Origin: Talinum fruticosum | Taxonomy: Eukaryota > Streptophyta > Magnoliopsida > Caryophyllales > Talinaceae | Direction: 5' to 3' | Assembly: GCA_021018815.1 (NCBI GenBank) | Contig: JAITYX010000012.1 | Coordinates: 3,335,001 to 3,399,000, forward strand | Length of the DNA: 64,000 nt | Shown here: positions 21,841-35,191 of the stretch, in pieces | Position numbering within the stretch: position 1 is the first letter of the stretch | Layout of the letters: each line of letters begins with the position of its first letter | Position numbers and translations under genes: made by a program | Notes under the pieces: model-generated | What the model was told of the DNA's origin: nothing | Seen by the model: only the letters and a program-made list of their open reading frames with translations | The model's database searches: none

Positions 21841-23541
21841 GTGAGGTGGCATTTTTAGGTCACGTGGTATCTAAGGAGGGGATAAAGGTCAATCCATAAA
21901 AAGTGTAAGCGGTCACGGAATGGCCAAGACCAACCAATGTTACTAAAGTAAGGAGTTTCCTAGGGTTAGCTGGATATTATCACGAGGTTCGTTCAAGTTT
22001 TTCGACTCCCTATGACAAATCCTCTAAGGAAGACCACCAAGTTTGAATGGATCGATAAGTGTGAAAAAGCATTTCGGGAGTTGAAAAAGAGATTAACCGC
22101 AACCCTAGTACTAACCCTACCTAAGGCGAGATAAGGAGTACAGAATTTATAGTGACGCATTGAAAAATGGGATAGGATGCGTATTGATGCCTGGGATGGT
22201 AAGGTATTAGCATATGCTTTGTGTTAGTTAAAGCTATATGAAAGGAACTATCCCACTCATGACTTAGAGTTAGCTACGAGTGGTGTTTGCTCTAAAAATT
22301 TGGAGACATTACCTGTATGGGGTATCTTACAAGATATACACTAACCATCACGAGTTTAAAGTATGTCTTCACCCGAGAAAAAGATTAACTTGAGGCAAAG
22401 GCGATGGCTAGACTATTGAAGGACTATGACTTGGAGATCTAGAACCACCTAGGAAAGCGAATGTTGTTGCGGATGTCTTGAATAGAAAAATTCAACATAG
22501 TTTGAACAACATAGTCATAACCCAACCGACTCTAATTCTTGAGTTGCGAGCGGAGGGGATTGAGATTATCAAGCCTCGGTGGGTGGAGGATTGTTAGCTG
22601 TTTTGGAGGTTAAACCATCAATTTTAGAGGAAATCAAAGTGGGGCATGTGAAGGATGAAAAGCTAATGAAGATAAAGTAGAACCTAGATAAAGGTAAATT
22701 CCCAAGATTTGTGGTACATAAGGATGGCATCTTACGATTTCATAATCGTTGGTGTGTACCCAATCAAGGGGACCTCAAAAAGAGAATTTTAGATCGGGCG
22801 CACAGTACCACATACTCCGTACACTCCGGAGGAACAAAGATGTATGTAGACTGTAAGACAAATTTTTGGTGGCCTAATATGAAAAGGGAGGTAGCGAGAA
22901 TATGTGTACGGATGTCTTAAGCGTCGGAGGGTGAAAGCATAACATCATCACCCTATGGGGAGCTACGACCCCTTGAGATACTAACATGGAAGTGGGATTC
23001 GACATTAATGGTCTTCATCATGGGACTTCCCACATCTGTTTCTAAGAAGAACGCAATTTGGACTATTTTTGACCGTCTCACCAAGTCCGCACACTTCATA
23101 CCCATCTACAATGGTTGCGGTGTGGATAGGTTAGCCCGGTTATATGTGAAGGACATTGTAAGACATAGTGTCGAGATAGAGACACTCGATTTTAATTGTT
23201 ATTTTGGGAAGCCTCACAACGAGCTTTTGTGACTAAGCTAAATTTTAGTAGCCTTTACCATCCTCGATACGGATGGCTACACTGAGAAGGTTAGCCAAAT
23301 TCTGGAGGATATGTTGAGAGCATGCATTCTTGATTTACCTAGCTCTGGTGGAATTCTCATATAATAACGACTTTAAGATGGCTTCATTTGATGCTCTTTA
23401 TGGAAGGAGATATAGAACTCCTCTATGTTGGAATGATCTGGATGAAACACTATCATGGGGCTAGAAATGATACAATATACCATTATAAGGATTAGGATGA
23501 TACAACGTGTCGGGGAGGCCCAAAGCGGACAAAAGAGTTAT
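21841..23541 (+). pseudogene. Gypsy A RT C-terminus, RNase H and integrase (first part)
   Basis: RT connection: FLGHVVSKEGIKVNP and RSFLGLAGYY (21855-21980). The RNase H region is heavily broken; a late mark is ANVVADVLNRK-like sequence near 22460. The integrase zinc-binding domain is open at 22711-22920: RILDRAHSTTYSVHSGGTKM and FWWPNMKREVARIC. The catalytic core begins WKWDSTLMVFIMGLP (the usual Asp of MDF is Val here), then IWTIFDRLTKSAHFIPI and, with shifts, QILEDMLRACILDL. CACTA-2 interrupts the frame after SGQKSY, exactly before the motif resumed at 25028. Confidence 0.83.
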
Positions 23542-25027
23542 CACTACTATAGAAATCACTTTTAATGACGGGTCTTTAATGACGGTTAAAAAAACAAACC
23601 GTCATGAAAAATAGACCGGTGGCATTTTTGTAAAGAACCGGCGTTTTGAAACACATATGACGACAATTCTTACATTAGAATCGTCATCATATGTGTTGGG
23701 CATTTTGTGGATGACGGTTGTTTTTATAGAACCGTAGTTATAGATAACCTTTTACTACAGTTCTTTAATTGAAATGTAGTTAAAAGTCTAGGACACGCAT
23801 CCGAATTTAATTGAACTATTTTAGAGGTACTTTTGACTATGGTTCTTTGATTGAACCGTAGTCAAAAGTCCTCATATCTCATTAATCCCCTCCTCCTCTC
23901 TCTCTCTCATCCCCTCATTTCCTCGGAAACCTCCTCCCCCTCTCTCTCACCCCCTTATTTCTCATATTTGAAACCGCCCTCCGGTCTCTTTCTCCTTCCC
24001 CACTCTTCATCTTCCTCTTAAATTCTCCCAAGTTCGCTGCAATGGATAACTCCCCCACTCTCTCTCCTCTCTCTTCTCTCCTCTCTCCTTCCTCACCGAC
24101 TATGGTTGACTCCGCCGACCACCAAGACCTCGTCGAATCTACAATATTTCGGAAGCTCCAAACCCTAGGATTCACTAGCCTTGCTCTCCATGGTCTACGC
24201 ATCGCCATTCGTGCCCAAGATCCGTCGCCGCCGCTGGCAGGAGGAGTAGGATGCCTTCTCGCCGAGCCCCTCTTCTTTGGAATCCGGCGATGTTATGGGT
24301 TTGTAATCCTCTCCCTCTCTCTTTCTCTCCCCTTCCACTTCTTGTGAGTTGGAGCAAAAGTATGATCGAGTCTACCAACTCTTTTAAGGATTGGATCAAA
24401 TTTAACGTGGAATGTTAATGTGTAAGGATGGGCGAGAGAGAGAGAGAGAGAGAATTCGTGCGAGACTTTCACCATCATATTGCTGGTAGCGTTTGTTTTT
24501 CTTCATCTCATTTTTCATTTTTCTTTTTAAATTTCGATAATTTTCCATCGTTTATTGTTGGATCTGTAATTGAAGAGTTGAAGTCTCTTGGATTTTCGTT
24601 GTTAGATGTGTAATTGAAGAGATGAATGTCTCTAGGATCATCATGGTTCGTTATTATATTTGTAATTTTACTGTTGTAATGAATTCGTTAACTAAAGATG
24701 GGAAATTTCTCAAAATTTCCCCTCGAACAATTTCATCCGTATTTACATCCGACTTTTTGTTCAATTCGCTTTTTTTCCTCTCCATTTCAGCTTTCGGTTT
24801 TAGATCCCAAATTTTCGAGATCTAAAAGTGGTCTATTTTTATTTTTAAAAAATTCAAACATATAATGATAGTTCTTTTGAAAGAACCGTCGTTATAGGTG
24901 ACCTATGACTACGGTTCAAAACCGTAGTCAAAGGTAGTACATACAACGATGCCCACATACACGATGCCTATTAACTGTCATTAAAGGTCATTTTTAACCG
25001 TAGTTAAAAGTCATTTCAGTATTAGTG
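23542..25027. mobile_element. CACTA-2, short non-autonomous CACTA element (1,486 bp)
   Basis: It begins CACTACTATAGAAATCACTT and its reverse-complemented right end begins CACTAATACTGAAATGACTT. TAT flanks both sides (23539-23541, 25028-25030). Removing one TAT rejoins the gypsy A integrase in frame. Subterminal ACGGTT/AACCGT words occupy 23565-23870 and 24865-25010 and are shared with CACTA-1 and CACTA-3. There is no transposase. The interior has a CT-rich leader and a GC-richer block with a short open frame. Confidence 0.95.
24042..24347 (+). CDS. Short open frame inside CACTA-2, possible captured sequence
   Basis: An ATG after a CT-rich, leader-like tract opens a 101-codon frame beginning MDNSPTLSPLSSLLSPSSPT and continuing with VDSADHQDLVESTIFRKLQT. 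It recognises no domain. The Ser/Pro-rich start followed by a less simple segment to about residue 75 and a hydrophobic tail is compatible with a first exon of a host gene or with an element-specific leader. I do not know its function, and it may not be translated. Confidence 0.3.
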   Translation: MDNSPTLSPLSSLLSPSSPTMVDSADHQDLVESTIFRKLQTLGFTSLALHGLRIAIRAQDPSPPLAGGVGCLLAEPLFFGIRRCYGFVILSLSLSLPFHFL

Positions 25028-25490
25028 TATGCCCACCAACGGAGAAAATCCTTGGAGTTCTAAGAAGGAGACATGGTGTTCTTAAGAGTTTTCCCAACAA
25101 AAGGTTTAAAGAGGTTTGGCATTAAGGAGAAATTGAGCCCCGGATACATAAGACCTTATAAGATTGTGGAGAAACCGAACCTTGTGGCTTACAAACTAGC
25201 ATTACCTTCTAATCTTGAGCACATGCACAACGTGGTTCATTTCTCTCAAATTTGGAAATATATATTAGATCCAAACCACATCATAGAGCTTGAACCCATT
25301 ATGGTCACCCAAAATCTAGCCTATGAAGAACAACCCATACGAGATAATGGATTCGGAGAATCAAGCAACTTCACAATAAGGATATTCCATTAGTAGTATA
25401 TTGTGGGAAACCATACTTCTACAAAAGCCACTTGGGAAATTGAGGAGGACATGAAAAATAAATTTTCACATTTATTTTAAGGTAATGTTG
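25028..25490 (+). pseudogene. Gypsy A integrase C-terminus and chromodomain-like tail
   Basis: After CACTA-2 the frame resumes AHQRRKSLEF-like sequence, then GDMVFLRVFPTKGLKRFGIK, LSPGYIRPYKIVEKPNLVAY and LEHMHNVVHFSQIWKYI, the conserved GPY/F-type integrase C-terminus. Then DPNHIIELEPIMV and YEEQPI lead to a broken tail reading KATWEIEEDM and KFSHLF before the stop. The last part resembles the chromodomain-type end of plant chromoviruses, which directs integration to chromatin (family knowledge). It ends about 40 bp before the polypurine tract. Confidence 0.87.
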
Positions 25491-25528
25491 TCTTGCCTTG
25501 CGTGCAAGTTTTAAGGACGAAACTTATG

Positions 25529-25539
25529 TTGGGGGGGAC
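25529..25539 (+). promoter_or_regulatory. Polypurine tract of gypsy A
   Basis: TTGGGGGGGAC immediately precedes the 3' LTR start TGTAATGCCCC and is the expected plus-strand priming site. Confidence 0.85.
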
Positions 25540-26957
<1,418 letters not shown>

Positions 26958-28009
26958 TGATGGAAGGGTGACTGAGGAACACTATGCTATTGCAGAGGAT
27001 CACTCTCCAAGTCAAAACCAAGCTGAAGTGAGGACCTTTTCATAGCCAAGTCAAGCGTTAGAGGATTTTGCATGCCCAATTTAAGCGCTTGGAGAGGCCA
27101 CTTAATTATCCTATAACTCTGCCTTAAGGAGGAGATAGACCTCCTAATTTTGTAGGTTAATGCCTCTAAAGATCCTCTAGAGAGGGCCGGGGGGTTGAGC
27201 ATTTCATCCAAGACGGAGAAAATAATTTTTGGAGTCAATTTTACAAAGTCGAGCACCGATCGGAAAGTCGGTTGATGAATAGTCACGTTCGGGTCATATC
27301 TTCCTCATTTCTTGGTCAATGGAGACAAATAGTAGATGTATGGAAAGCTTACATCCCCAACTTTCCAAACATACTTTTGGATCAGCATTTAAAGCTCTAC
27401 CCAAGACGATATGGCAATTTGAAAGCGGACCAAAAGCGCTCAGGGAGATTGAAAATGACCTGCCGTCACTTTCAACCTTTTATTACTGCCTTGTGTGTCT
27501 TGGTTTTGCTTTATGCTTTATGGTTTATGCTTGAAGGGATGTATTAAGTCTGCTTGTATTGTCTACCATTGGATGCTGAACTTTTAATTTAAACCATTGG
27601 ATGGATTATAATTTCAACCCTTAGCCTTTTACACATCATCTTTTTCCCTAATATTCCCCGCTTTTTATCTATCATTCCCCAAGAAATCAAGCCCATCCAA
27701 GTCTGTTCCTAACCCCCTCATCAAAAGACTACAAGTTGTCCAGATTGCAGATCCGTGCGAGTAGTCCTCATTTGTGACTTCCCCTCTTTTGTTCCCAATT
27801 TTGGATGTAGTTCAAAATCACACCCTCCTCTACACCTACTAGTCTACTTATTGCCTACCAATTTCCAGCTTCAAACTCCTACGAGATCTGCCCTCCACTA
27901 GCCCAAACTACAAACAACCGCAGAACTAGAATTTACTTGTTGCATCCGGTTTGAGCCATTTCTTTTTGTTTTCTACCACACTCTCTCCCATTGGCTCCTA
28001 GGTACATCA
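26958..28009 (+). repeat. Gypsy B left LTR
   Basis: It starts TGATGGAAGGGTGACTGAGG and ends GGCTCCTAGGTACATCA, directly before a PBS. It aligns with the right LTR (46261 on and 63340-63781). It lacks about 290 bp present in the right LTR at 46908-47225. The open frames at 26987-27547 are LTR sequence, not genes. Confidence 0.92.
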
Positions 28010-28011
28010 GA

Positions 28012-28030
28012 TTTGGTATCGAGCCCTTGG
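28012..28030 (+). promoter_or_regulatory. Primer-binding site of gypsy B
   Basis: TTTGGTATCGAGCCCTTGG starts two bases inside the LTR end and matches the initiator-Met-tRNA type core TGGTATCAGAGC with one missing base. Confidence 0.8.
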
Positions 28031-28123
28031 AGCCCCTCCTAGGTCACCACCCACCACCCAAACACCTCACAAAAAACCATACACTTTGGCCTCAAAAGAA
28101 TAAAAAAACTACTAAAGCCAAAG

Positions 28124-29300
28124 ATGAGTGGAAGTACTTCACTTGAGGAGAAGTTTGAGCTGCTCATGGAGAGTTTTAAAGAGATGAAAAATCAGAACAG
28201 CTACCTTAGAAAGCAACTTGGAGCTTCCATGAAGAGTAAACGCCCACTTGATGAGGATTCTCCCCCTAGTTCACCTCCGTCCACCAATTCTCAAGGTGAG
28301 GATGAAGAGAGCAATCCCTTTGCCTTTACAAATGAGCAAGAATGGATGAGAAAAAGAGGAGGAAGGAGGCAGCCCCTCTCATCACCGAACCAAGACTTTA
28401 AGGTAGAGATTCTGGAGTTTGAATGACACCTCAACCTGGATGAGTTTGTGGATTGGCTACAAACGAGTTGAGTGAATTTTTTTATCATAAGGAGATTAAG
28501 GATGTGAAGAAGGTTAAACTTGTTGCTATCAAGCTTAAGGGTTTTGTATCAACTTGGAGGCAAAATATGGTATACAAGAGAGCCAACCAACATAAGTCTA
28601 AGATCAAGACTTGGGAAAAAATAAAATCCAAGTTGAAAGCACGGTTTCTCCCACTAACATACTTCCAAGATAATTATGCCAAGTTACATAATTTTCAGCA
28701 AGGGTCTATGAATGTTGATGAGTATACCAGGGAGTTTGAGCAGTTGATGATCAAGTATGACCTCCAAGAACCCAAAGATCAAACTATAGTGAGGTACTTA
28801 GGTGGCTTAGATATAAGGTACTCTAATGTGGTTGAATTGCAACGGTATTTCACATTTGATAAAGTTTGCATCCTTGCCCACAAAGTTAAAGAACAAAAGA
28901 GGACCAAACTCAACAAAGAAGAGCCCTTTGACAAGAGTAGCTTTCCCCCTTTGCCCACTAAACCCATGCCAAGCAACCCATTTCACCCACCAAAAGTTTC
29001 TACCCAACCCTCTTTTCTCCAACGAGAAAATTCTAGCCTCTCCTCCCAAGATATCCTATGGTCATAACTCAGCCCGGAGGTGTTTTAATTGCCAAAGATT
29101 TGGTCACCTTGGAATGTCCCAACCGAAGAGTAGTTGTTTTGGCTGAGTGTAAGTAACCCCAAATAGAAGGAGTTGAGCAAGAAAAGGAGCTTTATCTCAT
29201 GGAGGGACTTGAAGAGGTAATCGAAGTGGCAAATGAAGGAGAGCTTCTAATTGAGGAGAACCTTGAGTGGTTATGCGAAACCGGAAGAAGAGGAAAAAAA
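28124..29300 (+). pseudogene. Gypsy B gag with damaged zinc knuckle
   Basis: ATG 28124 opens MSGSTSLEEKFELLMESFKE, a predicted coiled coil, followed by a Ser/Pro/acidic linker and DFKVEILEFE just before a stop at 28424. The capsid domain continues in another frame from 28430: NLDEFVDWLQT, then KKVKLVAIKLKGFVSTW, KTWEKIKSKLKARFLP, YFQDNYAKLHNFQQGSMNVD, EYTREFEQLMIKYDLQEP and DQTIVRYLGGLDIRYSNVVE (Retrotrans_gag). A nucleocapsid motif follows at about 29078 (RCFNCQRFGHLGMSQ): the CCHC knuckle keeps C-x2-C-x4-H but the last Cys is Ser. The frame decays before FHTR at 29309, where CACTA-3 enters. Confidence 0.88.
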
Positions 29301-29510
29301 AACTATCTTTCACACTAGAGCACTACTACGGATATGACTTTTTATTACGATTGAATTACGACGGTTAAAAGGACAAACTGTCATAGAAATGAGGTGCTGA
29401 CATTTCGTTAATAAACGACATTTTATAATACCTATGACGATGGTTCTTTCAATGAACTGTCATCATAGGTTGAGTTGTCACCTTTTGACTATGGTTCTTT
29501 CACTACTAAA

Positions 29511-30446
29511 AATAATGTATCCTTCCGTACTTAGATGATATTTTGAGAGAGAAATGAGAAAATTTGATAATTTTTGTATTTTCACATTTAAAAAGTGTGG
29601 AGAAAGTTCTAAGCCTTACTATACTTAATTATTAGTTATATTGACAAGAATGTTTATAATAATTTTTTATTGTATTATTGAAAGAGTTTTATAAAATATA
29701 TGTTTGAAGGTGCGAGTTAAAAGGAAAAATAAAAAAATTCACTATTATAAAAAATAAATTAAATTTAGAACTATTAAAAGTTAAATTAAGAAAAAATGAA
29801 ATAGAACTTAGAAAAAAAATGCGGACTCGGTTAAGAAAAAAAATTAAGATAGGATTTCCGAATTAAGAAAAATCGCCAAATTCATTTTCTATTATTTTTA
29901 TTGCCTAAAACACTTTTCATTTTCTTTAATCAAGCCCATTCGGCAAAGGGATTCTTCTACCTTCTATCAAAAAAAAAAAAAAAAGGATTCTTCTACCCCC
30001 TCATTAGCGTTTTGGTCGGTGGAGCTTCTTGCCGCTGGTTGTCGGCGGTTAGGGACGACGTCGACCGTACGTGCTTCCGTCTCTTCCTTCTTCTCCCCCT
30101 CTCTTTTTGTGTCCTTGGTGATGGGTCTGATTGCAACTTCTCATCAGAAATTTAGTCCATAGAGCGCGAGTTAGGGCAAGAAGCGATGTCGGACCAGATT
30201 TCACTACTGGTCATTGGCGGTCAAGGCGGCGATGTCGACGGTGGGTTCCTCTGTCTTTTCCCTCTTCTCATCCCCTCTCTTTCTGTCTCCTTAGTGGCTG
30301 TCTAATTGCAATTTCTCATCGGGCATAATTTGTCCTTTCATCGACGGAGGGTTCAATTCCTCCGAAAGTGAGCGACCAAATTAGGTGGTGTTGTTGTCTC
30401 CTATTTTGGTTTCAATTACTCTACTCTTGAAAATTTTGCTTGTTTA
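29511..30446 (+). other. CACTA-4 left interior with a duplicated leader-like segment
   Basis: After an AT-rich left zone, a roughly 160-bp segment occurs twice, about 30035-30160 and 30225-30330. Shared order: GGCGG ... GATGTCGAC (or GACGTCGAC) ... CTTCCTTCTTCTCCCCCTCT or TTCCCTCTTCTCATCCCCTC, then GTCTCCTT.GTG and TTGCAATTTCTCATC. It looks like a plant 5' leader and could be the 5' end of the captured DUF21 gene (inference). No protein is supported. Confidence 0.5.
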
Positions 30447-30599
30447 GGTATGATTAGGGCTAGCCAATGGGTAGGGTACCCATTGGGCCAGCAGGCCGGC
30501 CCCAAAAAAGGATTGAAGCCCAATTTTAATAACAAAAGGGCCGGGCTAAAAAGGGTCAATGGAAGATGGGCCGTTAACGGGTCGGACGCGGGCTATTAA

Positions 30600-32339
30600 C
30601 GGGCCAAAGCAAAAGGGTCGGTGGTCATCGCTCTCTCTCGCACGCCCTGTCTCTCCTCTCTCTCGCGAGCGCTGTCCCTCTTGCTGTCCATCGATATCTC
30701 GCTGCCATTGCTCTCTGTCTCTCTTGCATGCCCTGTCTCTCGTCATCTAGCCACCGTCATCGGTGAATCGGAGCCCGAAGCCTTACGCCACCGTCACTCT
30801 CTCTGTCCATCGTGTTCTCGCTTCCATTGCTCTCTCTCTCTCGCACGCCCTGTCTCTCTCGTCGTCGCTCTTCCACCATCTTGCCCTGTCTCTCTTTCCA
30901 TAGTGTTCTCGCTGCCACTCCTCGGTACTTGCTTTGTATTTTGTCGAAATTTGAGTTGTAGTTGAACTCATTCTTGGTTGTTTTGAATTGGGTTTGTGTG
31001 TTTAGGAGTCATACTTCTTTCCCTCTTGTTTTACGAGCTGCCATTAGAGTTGTAGTTGAACCCAAGTTTGTGCACGTGGGTTGGAATTTGCCTCTCTCCC
31101 GATTTTCCCCATCTGGTTTGCTCTGCTGCCATGGTATATAATCCCTCCTGGAGTGCCCACCAACTTGTTTGATGAAATGCGGATCCGAGCATATGTAGTC
31201 TTAGAAGGCTTTACCTTGTTTCATCAATCATGGCTTTACCTTGTAGTCTTAGATTGATGTTTTTAATGAGTTGTTTTGAAAGAGCATATGTAGTCCGGAC
31301 TACTGAACCCCTCATTTATGCACAATATTTCTTGTAATAGTTCGAGTCACTTAAATGAGAGACCAAGAGCCAACTCTGTGTGTTAATTTTTTTCATTGAC
31401 CGGTGCTATCCTTAACAATAAATGACAAGGTGTGCGATCCGGTGTATTGTTGTGCCTTTGTCGGTGTCGGGTTGGAGCAAATGATGAATGAATATCACTC
31501 ATAAAATTTCAGGTCAATTGAGTAGCATCCAATTTGATTAAAAAAATTGAGCTACGTAATCTTGAGTATAGTTTGCGATCCGGTTTTGAATGGATAACCG
31601 AATATGGTAGATCTTGTTACAATATAGATAAGAGAACATGATTGTGATGGCATGGTATAACTCTACTCGGCTTATTTATTTGTCACATCGAGTGCGAGTG
31701 AGAATGATAAATATTAAGAGGCATTAAGTACAACATAATCATAAATTAATCCGAGAAGAATGCATATGATAAACACCCGGGGAGGGGGCTGTGTGGATTA
31801 GTGAGGACTCCTTACTTTTCATTTGTGGCAGCACTTCTTGTTCGAGTACAACTATTAATAACTATAATCACCGGGTCGGGGAAAAATATATATACATGTC
31901 TACACTTTGAGACGGTAAAAAATGTCTTTTGAGGCGGTTTTTCAGCTTAAAATACGAGTGGACTAAAACAGAATGTCTATGGTTTTCTATCTAAGATATA
32001 ATTAGAACAGGTTTTCGTAATTTAGAGGTTAGGCTACTACATTTAACCCTCCCGAGATCATGACTAGGTGAGACTCATGCCAGGGTAAGAATAATAGAAT
32101 ATCGACTTGGACAAAGAGGGAAAGAGTAGGGGGTTTAATGTTATCTACAATTGAAGGTGTTGAAAAGAGAGTCGTAGCTTTCATCATGAGTAGGAAGTAG
32201 CTAGATGAAAACAGAAGATGATGAAGCATGCATAACAGTAGCATGAACTGAAAAGCTTACAAACCCGGACTTCGTTTACAACTTAAAAATATAACATCAG
32301 CATTAGAGGGTGGCTAAGTTGGATTTGTGCGCTATGTAC
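30600..32339. other. hAT-1 5' region, CT-rich leader and intron-like sequence
   Basis: 30630-30930 is a CT-rich tract with repeated TCTCTCTCGCACGCCCTGTCTC-like words that would form a leader. From 30960 to 32339 the sequence is AT-rich without coding homology; it separates the leader from the transposase ATG and probably acts as an intron. Frames here are not supported as genes. Confidence 0.5.
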
Positions 32340-32456
32340 TTCGAGACTCTCTAAGCTGAGAACCAAACTTTAGTAGCCCGACTTTCAACTCCTCAACCGA
32401 AATAATTCCGTCATTATCTGCATCTATCTTCTTGAACATTTCGTTGATATTTGCTT
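32340..32456 (-). pseudogene. CDPK-type EF-hand exon fragment in hAT-1
   Basis: The minus strand reads NEMFKKIDADNDGIISVEEL followed by KVGLLKFGSQLRES. DADNDGIISVEE is a canonical 12-residue EF-hand loop, with Asp at 1, 3 and 5, Gly at 6, Ile at 8, Ser at 9 and Glu at 12. The following helix (GLxKFGSQLxES) is characteristic of the first EF-hand of plant calcium-dependent protein kinases. The upstream boundary (about 32457) is preceded by pyrimidine/AT-rich intron-like sequence, so the piece looks like one exon. No other kinase part is seen. It lies antisense to the transposase, 160 bp upstream of its ATG. Confidence 0.8.
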
Positions 32457-32612
32457 TCTTTTATTTTAACATTGCTTGATTTTAAAAAGGGAATTTGTCA
32501 ATCTTTATTTTAACATCTCGTATTTTAACATTGCTTGATTTTCTTGTAAAAAGGGAAATTACGTGGACTTTTAACATTTCGTTAATAATGCTTTTGTTCT
32601 CCTATCTTATGG

Positions 32613-34510
32613 ATGGATAGTGAAGGAATATCTTCTAGGCAAGTAACGGAAGATGGTTATAGTGAGTATAATGCTCCACAAGCTAAAAGGAAGAAAAAGT
32701 CCAAAGTATGGAGAGAGCTCAAGGAAGACACTAATCCACAAGGTGAGCCAATCACAATTTGCATGCATTGTAAAATGTCTTTATCTCGCTACTGAGGGAG
32801 TGGGACTTCTTATTTAAAGCGTCATTTGGAGAGATGTCCAGTGAGACCTAGTGGGTTTCAAGGTGGTGAAGGGGATAGTGATGATGATAACATGGAATTT
32901 GTGTTTAATATGAGCGAGCTTCGTAAGGAAATTATTCTTTATATAGTTGAAGGAGTTCATTCTTTTATGACTATTGAGGAAAAAGCTTTTAGACGGATGA
33001 TGTCTAAAGCTAACCCGGGTTTTGTGCCATTTAGTCGTTCAACGGCTAAGAGAGAACTTATGTATATGTATGGGGGAGAGAAATAAGTTGAAAGATATGT
33101 TATTGAAAATCCCCGGTAGGATTTGTTTGACAACCGATAATTGGAGGTCAAATCATACTTATCAACACTACATTTGCATCACAGCTCACTTTGTAGATAG
33201 TGCTTGGAAATTACACAAAAGAATCCTTAGGTTTAGAGCACCGACACCTCCATATGATGGTAAAAGCATAGCAAATGAAGTGCTTTTATTTCTTACTCAA
33301 TGGAATATCGAGGACAAGATACTTACCATAACTGTGGATAATGCTAAGTACAATGATGTGATGATGGCTAATCTAAAAAGTGTCTTGTTCCTAGAAGTGG
33401 ATTGATAAGTAGTGGTGCATTCTTTCATGTACGATGTTGTGCACATGTCCTGAATCTTATTGTGCAAGAAGGTCTAAAGTCGATTAAGGAAATTATGGAA
33501 AAGATTCGAAATTTGCTGAAATTGATTAGTAGATCTTCTCTTAGAGGTAAAGAATTTTATGAAAGTACACAAAAGATCTTTCATTTGGATGTCAAAAGAA
33601 AACTGAAGTTGGACATGTAAATTCGTTAGAATTCCACTTACAAGTTGCTTGATAATGTCTTGTATTACAAGAATGTGTTTCTCTACTTGGGATCAACTAA
33701 TTCTCCGTTGAAAACCTATGTGCCTTTAGAGGAGGAGTGGGAGAAACTTAGTATGATTCATAAGTTTCTCAAGTTATTTTATGAGGTAACTTGCATGTTT
33801 AGTGCTATGAAGACCCCAACATCTAACTTGTGTTTTAAGGGTGCATGGATGGTTCATAGGCGTTTGCTTGAGACAGCTCAAGGTCCTTATGATTATCTAG
33901 CTAATATGGCAAATGAAATGCTTGGAAAATTTGACAAGTATTGGTTGGAATATAATTTATACTTGTCATGTGTCTGTCATTTTAGATCCTCGGTGTAAAG
34001 TTAAATTTGTTGAGTATTGCTTTAGTAAGTTGTTTGGATTTGATGAAGCTACGGAACGTGTTGATAATGTGTTAAGCACTTTGCGTTCCTTATACAATGA
34101 GTACAAGCTACACTCGACATCAACTTCACCTATCATTAATCCTTCTCTTACTTGTTAGTGCTATCGAGGATGACTACTTTGATGATTATAGTAGTTTTAG
34201 TGGTAGAAGCTCTATGCCCCAAACTGGGAGGTCCCATCTGGATTTATACTTGGAGGAGCCAGGTCTTGATTTGAATTTGGAGTTAGATGTTTTGGATTTT
34301 TGGCACAAGAGCTCGGTGAGATACCCGGAGCTTTCTATGATGGCACGAGATCTATTGACAATCCCGAGTTAGTACTCGTAGCATCGGAATCTTCCTTTAG
34401 TCTTGGTGGAAAAACCATCTCCCCTACTTGTAGTGCTTTGAAGCCTGTGACCGTACAAGCACTCGTAAGTCTTCGGGATTGGCGACATGCGAGTATGATA
34501 CAACTCTAGC
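32613..34510 (+). pseudogene. hAT-1 transposase (BED finger, RNase H-like core, hAT dimerisation)
   Basis: The chosen start ATG 32613 gives MDSEGISSRQ. Next is a BED zinc finger: KVWRELKEDTNPQGEPITIC, MHCKMS, then past a stop TSYLKRHLERCPVR (C-x2-C ... H-x4-C). With frame changes follow the hAT-like body: DSDDDNMEFVFNMSELRKE, CLTTDNWRSNHTYQHYICIT (the first catalytic Asp region), DKILTITVDNAKYND and VRCCAHVLNLIVQEGL (C-x2-H region). At the C-terminus YPELSMMARDLLTIP and ASESSFSLGGKTISP plus VQALVSLRDW form the dimerisation domain. It would excise and insert hAT-1 and close relatives. At least five frameshifts or stops show it is inactive. Confidence 0.88.
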
Positions 34511-35191
34511 AATTGACAATGATTTTAATTCAGATGAAGATGGAGGGACGAGGATGATGATACAAGGATCTTCTTTTAGGTAATTAATTCTTTTAAGCAA
34601 TTAAGTTTTTTAATTGTTGTAGTAGATTATATTTATATATCTAAATTGTTTTAATTAATTTTTTTATGCATATTCCACCAATCACAAAGAGGATGATGAT
34701 ACAAGAGGGAAGAGTGGGGATCACGAAGGTTGATTCTTTGAGGTGCTTATTTGCGGCGATATCAAACCGAAACATTGTCATATGCACGATATCTCCCTGT
34801 CCCGACATTGAATTACATGTAACACAAATCTTGAGTTGACGAGTTATATGAGTTCTCCGATGACAATAGCTATATTGCTCTATGAATTTGTCAAACTTTT
34901 TGGTCGATGGGAGTAAATACTAAATTTGTACTAATGTGTTGAAGATATGAATTATGAGCCTGTTAATGCCCAGCAATATCACAGCATCCTTTGTCCTTTT
35001 ACGATTTGGATTTCAGGCTAATTCAACTTGACCAAAGTGTAGTCTACATCTAATTTCGTCATTCCGACTTGCTTATTTGGGCAACATTATTTTAGACTCA
35101 ACTTGAAAGTTGTTGGTATATCTATTCAATAGTTGAACTTTGAAGTCGATGAATATTCAAATGATCACAACCTGGTTCTCCTTCTAGTCCT
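34511..35191 (+). other. hAT-1 3' region, no gene recognised
   Basis: AT-rich sequence downstream of the dimerisation domain, with an acidic, frameshifted remnant at 34530-34560 that is likely the end of the transposase. Nothing else is recognisable. Confidence 0.5.

Noticed and set aside
24428..24478. Glu/Arg frame at a GAGAGA repeat
   Set aside because: It is a dinucleotide repeat artefact inside CACTA-2.
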